Shown piece by piece: positions 7,109-14,055 of a stretch of 17,264 bases of DNA (the first letter of the stretch is position 1; each line of letters opens with the position of its first letter). The notes beneath the pieces are model-generated. The model was not told where the DNA came from. It made no database searches and saw only the letters and a list, made by a program, of their open reading frames with translations. Position numbers and translations under genes: made by a program. The stretch is taken from positions 1-17,264 of the forward strand of contig JANXOQ010000240.1 of assembly GCA_025357775.1 (NCBI GenBank), written 5' to 3'. Source of the stretch: Ferruginibacter sp. (lineage in GTDB: Bacteria; Bacteroidota; Bacteroidia; Chitinophagales; Chitinophagaceae).

Positions 7109-8080
7109 CCATCCCAATATCCAAGCAAACATAAGCGGCGCTACAATCGTAGCATCGCTCTCTACAATAAATTTAGGTGTATTAATATCTAGCTTGCCCC
7201 AAGTTATTTTTTCGTTTGGCACTGCACCACTATACGAACCGTAAGATGTAGTGGAGTCAGATATTTGGCAGAAATAATTCCAAAAAGGTACATCATGCAT
7301 TTCCAAATCCTGATACATCATTGGTACTACACATATTGGAAAATCGCCAGCAATACCACCACCAATCTGAAAAAATCCAACTCCTTTTCCGCTGCTATTA
7401 TTTTTATACCAATCTGCCAACCACACCATATATTCAATACCACTTTTTATGGTACTTGCCTTCATTTCGTTTTTAATTATATACGAGGCAAAAATATTTC
7501 CCATGGTACTATCTTCCCAACCGGGCACTACAATCGGAATATTTTTTTCTGCAGCCGCAAGCATCCAACTATTTTTTGGGTCTATTTCATAATATTGTTC
7601 AAGCACCCCACTTAGCAACATTTTATACATATACTCATGCGGAAAATAACGTTCACCAGCTGCCTCCGCATCCATCCAAATTTTTACAATATGTTTTTGT
7701 AATCTTCTAAAAGCCTCTTCCTCGGGTATGCAAGTATCAGTTACACGGTTGTAATGATTTTCCAATAAATCCCACTCATCTTGCGGGCTTAAATCTCTAT
7801 AATTTGGTACACGTTTGTAATGTGAGTGCGCTACCAAATTCATTATATCTTCTTCCAAGTTTGCACCTGTACAACTAATGATAGCCACTTTGTCTTGGCG
7901 TATCATTTCTGCTAAGCTAAGCCCAAGCTCAGCCGTACTCATGGCTCCTGCAAGGGTTATCATCATTTTTCCGCCTTCGTCTAAATGTGTTACATAACCT
8001 TTGGCAGCATCCATTAATGCAGCTGCGTTAAAATGCCTATAATGATGCTCTATAAAATGCGAAACTGGACCTTTGCTCAT
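7106..8080 (-). CDS. Deoxyhypusine synthase family protein (bacterial homologue)
   Basis: 324 residues, cytoplasmic, close to family length. Recognisable motifs are AGAMSTAELG (44-53); SCTGANLEEDIMNL (69-82), equivalent to the NAD-contacting TGxxxEED segment; FQIGGGIAGDF (237-247); SYGSYSGAVPNE followed by ITWGKLD (280-298). K296 in WGK aligns with the active-site lysine that carries the butylamine imine in eukaryotic deoxyhypusine synthase. This argues for an NAD-dependent spermidine/putrescine aminobutyl-transfer chemistry, such as homospermidine synthesis or modification of another acceptor. The classic target, eIF5A, does not exist in bacteria, so the true acceptor is unknown. Ends in the heptamer repeat; no close operon partner. 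Confidence 0.88.
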   Translation of the reverse strand: MSKGPVSHFIEHHYRHFNAAALMDAAKGYVTHLDEGGKMMITLAGAMSTAELGLSLAEMIRQDKVAIISCTGANLEEDIMNLVAHSHYKRVPNYRDLSPQDEWDLLENHYNRVTDTCIPEEEAFRRLQKHIVKIWMDAEAAGERYFPHEYMYKMLLSGVLEQYYEIDPKNSWMLAAAEKNIPIVVPGWEDSTMGNIFASYIIKNEMKASTIKSGIEYMVWLADWYKNNSSGKGVGFFQIGGGIAGDFPICVVPMMYQDLEMHDVPFWNYFCQISDSTTSYGSYSGAVPNEKITWGKLDINTPKFIVESDATIVAPLMFAWILGW

Positions 8081-8150
8081 GTTTATTTATTTTTTAGAAT
8101 GTAAAAATAACTGTTTTAAAGACGCATTTTTTAAAGATGCTATTTACGAG

Positions 8151-8187
8151 TAAAAAAAGCCCACAAACATTAAAGTTGTAGGCTTTC
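8151..8187 (-). terminator. Intrinsic terminator of dnaN
   Basis: Read on the minus strand just after the dnaN stop: GAAAGCC, TACAAC, a short loop, TTTGTGGGC, then a run of seven T (8158-8152). The stem pairs aaagcc (8156-8161) with ggcttt (8181-8186), then after one mismatch acaa (8163-8166) with ttgt (8176-8179). Confidence 0.85.
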
Positions 8188-8206
8188 AATATCAAAAATT
8201 TACTTT

Positions 8207-9322
8207 TTAGTTGTTTAACATCAAAGGCATTACCAACATTAGTAATTCTTCATTTGGCTCTTGTTCGCTTGGTTTTATAATGCCAGCTTTTGTAGATATA
8301 CTAAGTTCCATGTTTATTTCTGTGGTATCTGCACCGCTTAACATTTCTATTAAAAACCTTGCATTAAATGCTATTGCCAAATCTTCGCCATTGTACGTAC
8401 AAGCCATGCGCTCATTACCTTCAAAACTAAAGTCTACATCTTGGCTAGCCAATTGTAGCTCACTGCCACTTATGCTTAATGCAACTTGGTTAGTGCTTTT
8501 ATTGCTAAATACACTCACCCTTCGCAATGCACTTTGAAAATCAGTACGATTTACCGATAAAAGATAAGGATTATCTACCGGTATTACTACTTTATAATCT
8601 GGAAAACGAGCATCAATTAAGCGACAAACTAATTCTGTATCGCCATGCTTTACAAATAAATGGTTGCTGTTGTAAGAAATAGTAAGTTCATCTTCATTAA
8701 GTGGTAATGCACTTTTTAATAAACTTAATGGTTTCTTTGGTACAATAAAGGTATCTTTTTGTGGGCAGCTTACATCGGTACGGGTATATTTTACAAGCCT
8801 GTGTGCATCGGTAGCAACAAAGCTTATTCCTTTTTCTCCAAGCTCAAAGAAAACGCCTGTCATGGCTGGGCGAAGGTCATCACTGCTTACAGCAAAAATA
8901 GTTTTGCTAATTGCGGTTACCAATCCTGAAGAAGTCATAGTGAAACTATTAGAGTCATCTGGTACTGGTTCTTTAGGAAAATTATCTGCATTTTCGCCCA
9001 TTACTTTATACTTACCGTTATCACTAGTAAGTTCTACCCCGTAGTTTTTATCAATGTTAAAAGTGAGGGGCTGCTCTGGAATATTTTTTAAGGAGTCTAA
9101 TAAAATTTTAGCAGGTATGCATATTTTACCACTTTCTTTGGCTTCAATATCTAAATGTATTTTCATTACTGTTTCCAAATCGGTAGCGGTTACAGTTAAT
9201 TTACTGTTTTCTATTTCAAATAAAAAATCTCCCAAAATGGGTAATACTGTATTGGCATTTATAACACCACTAATTTGTTGCAATTGTTTCAGCAGGGCTG
9301 AAGAAGAAACGATAAACTTCAT
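8207..9322 (-). CDS. dnaN: DNA polymerase III beta subunit (sliding clamp)
   Basis: 371 residues, normal for DnaN. The three repeated clamp domains are visible at about 1-118, 128-245 and 247-371. Landmarks are MKFIVSSSALLKQLQQISGV at the start, ATDAHRL (170-176), CRLIDARFPDYK (233-244) and the C-terminal MPLMLNN, which contributes to the hydrophobic cleft that binds clamp partners. It forms the ring that tethers polymerase III to DNA and recruits repair and replication partners. The usual neighbour dnaA is not here; instead dnaN is divergent from recX across 82 bp. A TAtcTTTG -7 box lies 19 nt upstream of the ATG, and a strong terminator follows the stop. Confidence 0.97.
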   Translation of the reverse strand: MKFIVSSSALLKQLQQISGVINANTVLPILGDFLFEIENSKLTVTATDLETVMKIHLDIEAKESGKICIPAKILLDSLKNIPEQPLTFNIDKNYGVELTSDNGKYKVMGENADNFPKEPVPDDSNSFTMTSSGLVTAISKTIFAVSSDDLRPAMTGVFFELGEKGISFVATDAHRLVKYTRTDVSCPQKDTFIVPKKPLSLLKSALPLNEDELTISYNSNHLFVKHGDTELVCRLIDARFPDYKVVIPVDNPYLLSVNRTDFQSALRRVSVFSNKSTNQVALSISGSELQLASQDVDFSFEGNERMACTYNGEDLAIAFNARFLIEMLSGADTTEINMELSISTKAGIIKPSEQEPNEELLMLVMPLMLNN

Positions 9323-9341
9323 ATTACTTATTTAAGAATGC

Positions 9342-9349
9342 CAAAGATA
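9342..9349 (-). promoter_or_regulatory. Bacteroidota -7 box (TATCTTTG) of dnaN
   Basis: Exact TAnnTTTG match on the minus strand, 19 nt before the dnaN ATG. A TTTG lies only 12 nt further upstream, too close for a standard -33 element. Confidence 0.5.
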
Positions 9350-9404
9350 AAAGAATGCAATCAAAGAATATTTATGTTTTACCCAATTAAATTCACATTT
9401 TTGT

Positions 9405-9890
9405 ATGATTATGGTCATTAAGGCAAAAAATATAGGGACAGAGAGTTCTTTTAAAAAAATAAAATATTATTGTGCTTACCAAGAACGTTGCCATGCTGAG
9501 GTAAAAACCAAACTTTACAGCTTTGGGTTATATAAAAATGAAGTAGAGCAAATTATAAGCAACTTGATAGAAGAAAATTATTTAAACGAAGAAAGATTTG
9601 CCATAGCATTTGCTGGTGGAAAATTTAGGGTAAAACAATGGGGTAAAATAAAAATAAAATATGAACTTAAACAAAAACAAATAAGTGATTATTGTATAAA
9701 AAAGGCATTAAAGGAAATTACTGAAGAAGACTATGAGAAAACTATACAAAAATTAGCCACCAATAAATTAGCTAACTTAAAAATCGAAAAAAATATTTTT
9801 ACCAAAAAAAGCAAACTGCAAAATTATTTAGTTGGAAAAGGATATGAATTTGATGTGGTGGGTAAAATAATAAAAGAATTACTCCCTTAA
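9405..9890 (+). CDS. recX: RecX family regulatory protein
   Basis: 161 residues, within the usual RecX range. The first helical repeat is YYCAYQERCHAEVKTKL (21-37), followed by LIEENYLNEERFAIAFAGGKFRVKQWG (54-80), which carries the conserved YLNDERFA-like and FR..KWG segments; two further weaker repeats follow to residue 160. RecX proteins bind RecA and limit RecA filament growth. No recA lies in the window. Two in-frame ATGs, 9405 and 9411, are possible; RecX homologues do not decide between them. Divergent from dnaN; nothing co-directional follows. Confidence 0.88.
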   Translation: MIMVIKAKNIGTESSFKKIKYYCAYQERCHAEVKTKLYSFGLYKNEVEQIISNLIEENYLNEERFAIAFAGGKFRVKQWGKIKIKYELKQKQISDYCIKKALKEITEEDYEKTIQKLATNKLANLKIEKNIFTKKSKLQNYLVGKGYEFDVVGKIIKELLP

Positions 9891-9946
9891 AACAAAAGAA
9901 TAATGCTAAGACGTTAAAAGAAAAAAGAAAGGTTTAGTAAAAAATA

Positions 9947-9960
9947 TAAGCTGTTGCTTA
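9947..9960. terminator. Weak stem-loop between convergent genes
   Basis: taagc (9947-9951), tgtt loop, gctta (9956-9960), preceded by an A run and followed by a T-rich stretch. Lies between convergent recX and the TonB-like gene. The stem has only 5 bp, so this is tentative. Confidence 0.3.
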
Positions 9961-10008
9961 AATCTTTATTTTAAAAAAGTATTAATTGCATAATTAAATA
10001 TTATAGTT

Positions 10009-11418
10009 TTAAAAATTAATATCAACTGTTCTTATATCTCCATTTTTAAAATTCCATTTTGGTGCATTTTCTAGTAAGGTAATAGCTTGTTTATCACAGC
10101 TTGTATTAACCGATTGAATTACTTTTACGTTAGATGCTTTACCTTCTTTATTTACATTAAATGACAATATCACTTTCCCTTTAATTTTATTACCATTATC
10201 ATCTATTGCTGGTTTAATATTTTTTGTGATATAAATATTAAAATTTATTAATTCGGTTTTTTCATTAATTATGTTTTTTCTTAATGCAATTGAATTAGGC
10301 TTTATAGCATCTTTTTTATTGTTTACCTGCAAACCAGCTACTTTACCAGAGAGTGCATCATTTAAACTTATTTCCTTTTCTCCACTTAGCTTTTCTTTAG
10401 AAACAGCAGCAGAATTAGCTACCTCCGACCTTCTTGCTTTAGCTTTGTCATAATTAGTTACTGCAACCTCATCTAAGTTTTTATTGTCAAAATCTAATTT
10501 GAAAACAGGGCTTGAGTTTGTGTTTAGCAATACATTTTGCCCAGTAAAACCATTGGCAGCAATAGATGCATTAACATTACTATCTGTAGCTTTAAAATTA
10601 AATCGTCCGTTTTTATCTGTTTGAGTAGCAGTGTTGTTATAATTGATTGTTGCATTTTGCATAGGACCACCACTACGGGTTTTTACAGTACCAGTATAAT
10701 TATAATAATTTTGTAATTGCTGGTTTTGTGTAACCGCTTCATTTTTTTTGTCAGCTTTATAATCTTTAGCCAAAGTAGTGTTTGTAGATTCTAAGTTATC
10801 AATTTTTTCAACTACAGTTTCTTCTGCTTTGGCTTGCGAAGGAGAAATTGCTGCTGCGCTTTGCTGTATTTCAGCATTAGTAAACGGTGTTTCTTTTGTG
10901 GTGTTGTATGTTGCAATATTATTATTAGAGGTTGTTTTATCTTGTTTAATTTCTACATCCTTTTTTATAATTGGCGCTGTAGTTAAATTACTATTATCTC
11001 CTATAGCAATATCAAGCATTTGCAAACTATCTTTCTCTTGTTTACTAAAATCACTATCAATCTTTATATTTTTTGCTTGTTCATTTTTAGCAAGCGTATT
11101 TTTATCATCTTTTATATTTATAGTGTAAAACAAATAACTAAGCCCAATTATACTTACAATACTTGCAGCTATTTTAAACCAGCTTTTATTGATTATTGAT
11201 TTTACTGGAGTAGATAAATTATTTTTTAATTTTAATCTTACTTTTATTTTTTCAATATCGTTTGTTGCTGTATAGGTTTGGGCATACCCATCCAGCGCAT
11301 CGGATATAAATAAATCCTCTAGTGCTGCTTTTTCAAGTGCGTACATATCATTTACAGGCATTGTGCCTGCATGATAGCTTTCAAAATCTGTAGCAGTATA
11401 GTGCTTTTCGTTTTTCAT
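10009..11418 (-). CDS. Anti-sigma-like membrane protein with CarboxypepD_reg, SusC-plug-like and TonB C-terminal segments
   Basis: 469 residues. The N-terminal 75 residues (YTATDFESYHAGTM, ALEKAALEDLFISDALDGY) resemble the cytoplasmic sigma-binding part of Bacteroidota anti-sigma-like proteins. One membrane helix sits at about 80-99. Residues 100-240 are a low-complexity Asn/Thr/Lys linker in place of the usual Pro-rich TonB spacer. Residues 242-310 (YTGTVKTRSG, TDKNGRFNF) form a CarboxypepD_reg-like beta domain. Residues 315-366 carry LDEVAVTNYDKAKARRSE and DALSGKVAGLQV, copies of the SusC/RagA TonB-dependent receptor plug motifs. Residues 401-469 (GKVILSFNVNKEGKASNVKVIQ) are a TonB C-terminal domain. 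The ATG directly follows the TAA of the sigma-factor gene, so they are co-translated and probably functionally paired, relaying an envelope signal to the sigma factor (inference). Confidence 0.82.
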   Translation of the reverse strand: MKNEKHYTATDFESYHAGTMPVNDMYALEKAALEDLFISDALDGYAQTYTATNDIEKIKVRLKLKNNLSTPVKSIINKSWFKIAASIVSIIGLSYLFYTINIKDDKNTLAKNEQAKNIKIDSDFSKQEKDSLQMLDIAIGDNSNLTTAPIIKKDVEIKQDKTTSNNNIATYNTTKETPFTNAEIQQSAAAISPSQAKAEETVVEKIDNLESTNTTLAKDYKADKKNEAVTQNQQLQNYYNYTGTVKTRSGGPMQNATINYNNTATQTDKNGRFNFKATDSNVNASIAANGFTGQNVLLNTNSSPVFKLDFDNKNLDEVAVTNYDKAKARRSEVANSAAVSKEKLSGEKEISLNDALSGKVAGLQVNNKKDAIKPNSIALRKNIINEKTELINFNIYITKNIKPAIDDNGNKIKGKVILSFNVNKEGKASNVKVIQSVNTSCDKQAITLLENAPKWNFKNGDIRTVDINF

Positions 11419-11997
11419 TTATTCAGCTTTTTGCAAAGCGGTTTTATCCATGCATATTTTTAAATTCCTTTTGCCATTTTGTATAAAGCTGCGTACTTTA
11501 TTTATATCCAAAGTGGTCGTTTCAGCTATTTCTTTGTAACATTTTTCTTGCAAATAAAAGAGTTGTATAGCTGCTTTTTGTTCTTCGGGCAACTGTTCTA
11601 TACAGTTTTCCATTGCTAGCAAATTAATTTCTTTATCCATTACAGCTTCTAGATGCATATTTTCTGTTAAATACATAAGATCGGCATCAACATTTATTGG
11701 CTGGTTTTTTTTACTCCTAAGTTTCATCAAACAATGGTTTTTAGCCAACTGATAAAGCCATCCTTTAAAATTTTCAATCTCATATTTTTTTACTTTAGTA
11801 ACCAATTCTTCAAAAATATGTATTACTGCATCTTGTGCTTCATCAGGTTCTTTAAAATATTTTAAGCATACACCATACAACAAATCCATGTAGCGGCTGT
11901 ATAAATCGCCTAAAGTTTCCATGCTCTCTGTATGCTTGTATTGTTGCACAAGCTCACTATCGCTAAAAGAAGATGATATTTTTTTTATGAAAGCCAA
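11419..11997 (-). CDS. ECF-type RNA polymerase sigma factor
   Basis: About 192 residues, typical for a group 4 (ECF) sigma factor. Region 2 spans roughly 27-96 (LGDLYSRYMDLLYGVCLKYF, DEAQDAVIHIFEEL, FKGWLYQLAKNHCLMKLR), covering -10 recognition and core binding. Region 4 spans 129-182 (IEQLPEEQKAAIQLFYLQE, CYKEIAETTTLDINKVRSFI), the -35-type helix-turn-helix. No region 1 or 3. The upstream limit is uncertain: no ATG is available, and TTG 11997 is the first usable start; homologues would begin near residue 7. It abuts the TonB-like gene (stop TAA directly followed by ATG), giving a sigma/anti-sigma operon. Cognate promoters are unknown. Confidence 0.9.
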   Translation of the reverse strand: MAFIKKISSSFSDSELVQQYKHTESMETLGDLYSRYMDLLYGVCLKYFKEPDEAQDAVIHIFEELVTKVKKYEIENFKGWLYQLAKNHCLMKLRSKKNQPINVDADLMYLTENMHLEAVMDKEINLLAMENCIEQLPEEQKAAIQLFYLQEKCYKEIAETTTLDINKVRSFIQNGKRNLKICMDKTALQKAE

Positions 11998-12294
11998 TAG
12001 TATAAAGTTATAAAATAATTTTTAAGATTATTTAAGTAAATTTATAAAAAAGCTGTTTGCACTAAACTAACAAGGAGTTGTGGGAGCCTAAAACGATTGG
12101 TAAAATATTAAAATGGAGATTAAAATATCGAAATAAAATTGAAGTAGATTTCAATGCTGCAAAAATTACTAAATGCAAATTTTTGGCTAAATATTTTAAA
12201 GATGAAAATGTAAAATTAATTATGAATTGCAATAAATATTTGCCTACAAAAAAAAGCCTTCAGTTTTAATAATGGTTATTTTGTTTCTTCAAAA
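11998..12294. other. 297-bp AT-rich spacer, no supported gene
   Basis: Upstream region of the sigma-factor gene and downstream region of the peroxiredoxin gene. A 63-codon plus-strand frame from TTG 12078 is open, but it is Lys/Asn-rich in the way translated AT-rich DNA is and resembles no family I know. An AAGGAG stretch touches that TTG with no spacing. No terminator hairpin for the peroxiredoxin gene stands out. Confidence 0.4.
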
Positions 12295-12933
12295 TTAATC
12301 AATATCTGGCTGTGCTGTATATCGTAAATATGGTTTTATAATTTTTAATCCTTTCGGAAATTTAATTTCAGCTTCGGCTGTAGACACTGATGGTACTACT
12401 ATTACATCATCTCCCTGTTTCCAATCTGCAGGCGTAGCTACACTAAATTTTGCAGTAAGTTGCAAGGAATCTATAACCCTCAATACTTCTACAAAATTTC
12501 TACCAGTGCTAGCTGGGTAGGTTAATGATAATTTTAATTTTTTATCTGGCCCTATAACAAATAGTGAACGCACAGTAAAAGTTTCAGATGCATTGGGGTG
12601 TATCATATCATATAAGCCAGCAACATTTTTATTTTCATCGGCTATAATTGGAAAATCTAGAAAACAATTTTGGGTTTCATTAATATCTTTTTTCCAGCTT
12701 TGGTGGTTTTTTATATCGTCTACACTTACTGCCAATACCTTTACATTTCTTTTTTCAAACTCATGCTTTAACAATGCTGTGCGCCCAAGCTCAGTGGTAC
12801 ATACAGGTGTATAATCTGCAGGGTGAGAAAATAATATTCCCCAACTTTCTCCTAAGTATTCATGAAAATTAATTTCACCCTCGGTGGTTTGCGCACTAAA
12901 ATTTGGCACAATATCTCCTAATCGTAAGCTCAT
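12295..12933 (-). CDS. 1-Cys peroxiredoxin (Prx6 type)
   Basis: 212 residues from ATG 12933. The frame extends to TTG 12954, but the -7 box lies on top of that codon, so 12933 is preferred. The thioredoxin-fold peroxidase core holds HPADYTPVCTTELG with P38, T42 and the peroxidatic C45 (PxxxTxxC), and R122 in FTVRSLFVIGPD. The long C-terminal extension (FSVATPADWKQGDDVIVVPS, KGLKIIKPYLRYTAQP) is characteristic of Prx6. C90 is not placed like a resolving cysteine, so a 1-Cys mechanism with an external thiol is expected. It reduces H2O2 and organic hydroperoxides in the cytoplasm. Divergent from mdh, 137 bp between the starts. Confidence 0.93.
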   Translation of the reverse strand: MSLRLGDIVPNFSAQTTEGEINFHEYLGESWGILFSHPADYTPVCTTELGRTALLKHEFEKRNVKVLAVSVDDIKNHQSWKKDINETQNCFLDFPIIADENKNVAGLYDMIHPNASETFTVRSLFVIGPDKKLKLSLTYPASTGRNFVEVLRVIDSLQLTAKFSVATPADWKQGDDVIVVPSVSTAEAEIKFPKGLKIIKPYLRYTAQPDID

Positions 12934-12951
12934 AAATAATTTTATTTTTTG

Positions 12952-12959
12952 CAAATATA
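12952..12959 (-). promoter_or_regulatory. Bacteroidota -7 box (TATATTTG) of the peroxiredoxin gene
   Basis: Exact TAnnTTTG on the minus strand, with 18 nt between box and ATG, the same as for mdh on the other side. Its overlap with the alternative TTG start argues for the shorter protein. Confidence 0.6.
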
Positions 12960-13044
12960 ATACTCTATAAATTAAATAGACTAATAAAAAAATAAGGCTA
13001 TTTTTTTAAATTGCTAAAATTTCAGTCCTTTTTAAATTATCATT

Positions 13045-13052
13045 TATATTTG
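13045..13052 (+). promoter_or_regulatory. Bacteroidota -7 box (TATATTTG) of mdh
   Basis: Exact TAnnTTTG match, 18 nt before the mdh ATG. It lies inside the open frame that extends to TTG 13011, which shows that the extension is not translated from this promoter. No good -33 TTTG is present. Confidence 0.6.
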
Positions 13053-13070
13053 TATCAAAAAATTATAACG

Positions 13071-14006
13071 ATGAAAGTAACCGTAGTAGGTGCAGGTGCA
13101 GTAGGTGCATCATGTGTAGATAACATTGCTCGCAAACAGATATGCGATGAACTAGTTGTAGTAGATATTAAAGAAGGTTTTGCAGAAGGCAAAGCAATGG
13201 ATTTAATGCAGACAGCACAGCTTGAGGGTTTTGATACCAAAATAATTGGTAGCACAAACGATTATTCAAAAACGGCAGGTAGTAAAGTTGCTGTTATTAC
13301 CTCAGGCATTCCACGAAAGCCAGGTATGACGAGGGAAGAATTGATAGGCATAAATGCTGGCATTGTAAAGACTGTAGCAAAAAATATTTTAGAGCATTCC
13401 CCAGATTGTATAATAGTTGTAATAAGCAACCCTATGGACACAATGACTTATTTAGCATTGAAAGAAACAGGTTTGCCAAAAGAAAGAATTATTGGTATGG
13501 GTGGTGCTTTGGATAGTGCACGTTTTCGTTATTATTTATCGCAAGCAATAGGTTGTAGTGCTAGTGATTTAGGAGCAAACGTAATTGGTGGGCATGGAGA
13601 TACTACAATGATACCACTTACAAGATTGGCAACTTACACTGGTGTACCCGTATCACAATTTTTAGATGCAGAAAAATTGCAAAAAGTGGCTGCTGATACA
13701 ATGGTAGGAGGTGCTACGCTTACAGGCTTGCTAGGTACAAGCGCTTGGTATGCCCCTGGTGCTGCTGGTTGTGCAGTTGTAGAAGCTATTATAAGAGATG
13801 AAAAAAAATTAATACCATGCTGTGTTTACCTTGATGGTGAATATGGGCAAAAAGATATTTGTATAGGAGTGCCAGTTATTATAGGTAAAAATGGTTGGGA
13901 AAAAATTGTAGATTTTAATTTGAATGAAGAAGAAAAAAATGCTTTTGCAAAAAGTGCAGATGCAGTGAGAAATATGAATGATGTGTTGGGTACGTTAAGT
14001 ATATAA
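13071..14006 (+). CDS. mdh: Malate dehydrogenase, NAD-dependent (LDH-like type)
   Basis: 311 residues. ATG 13071 puts the dinucleotide-binding motif GAGAVG at residues 7-12, as in the family. D32 at the end of beta-2 (VVVDIKEG) specifies NAD over NADP. The active-site loop GIPRKPGMTREEL gives R82 and R88, both arginines that hold the dicarboxylate, which separates it from lactate dehydrogenase. D148 and R151 (GALDSARFR) and H175 (GGHGDTTMIPL) complete the catalytic set. It interconverts malate and oxaloacetate in the TCA cycle in the cytoplasm. The next gene begins 49 nt downstream, after a hairpin. Divergent from the peroxiredoxin gene. Confidence 0.97.
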   Translation: MKVTVVGAGAVGASCVDNIARKQICDELVVVDIKEGFAEGKAMDLMQTAQLEGFDTKIIGSTNDYSKTAGSKVAVITSGIPRKPGMTREELIGINAGIVKTVAKNILEHSPDCIIVVISNPMDTMTYLALKETGLPKERIIGMGGALDSARFRYYLSQAIGCSASDLGANVIGGHGDTTMIPLTRLATYTGVPVSQFLDAEKLQKVAADTMVGGATLTGLLGTSAWYAPGAAGCAVVEAIIRDEKKLIPCCVYLDGEYGQKDICIGVPVIIGKNGWEKIVDFNLNEEEKNAFAKSADAVRNMNDVLGTLSI

Positions 14007-14017
14007 TTCCCTTGTAT

Positions 14018-14036
14018 GGTGAAGCAAAACTTCACC
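14018..14036 (+). terminator. Hairpin after mdh
   Basis: Perfect 7-bp stem ggtgaag / cttcacc with a 5-nt caaaa loop, starting 12 nt past the mdh stop. Only TTTA follows, so it may be a weak terminator or an mRNA-stabilising hairpin between mdh and the slipin gene. Confidence 0.5.
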
Positions 14037-14055
14037 TTTACAAAAAAATAAAACT

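Noticed and set aside
7265..7615. 116-codon plus-strand frame
   Set aside because: Lies fully inside and opposite the deoxyhypusine-synthase-family gene; its composition is that of a reverse-strand shadow.
10778..11128. 116-codon plus-strand hydrophobic frame
   Set aside because: Antisense to the low-complexity linker of the TonB-like protein; the apparent membrane character comes from the complement of Lys/Asn/Thr codons.
12078..12269. 63-codon plus-strand frame starting at TTG with AAGGAG before it
   Set aside because: AAGGAG touches the TTG with no spacing, the phylum rarely uses such sites, the composition is Lys/Asn-rich as in translated AT-rich spacer, and no family is recognisable.
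13011..13070. N-terminal extension of malate dehydrogenase from TTG 13011
   Set aside because: It contains the -7 promoter box and would displace the GxGxxG motif from its normal position near the N-terminus.
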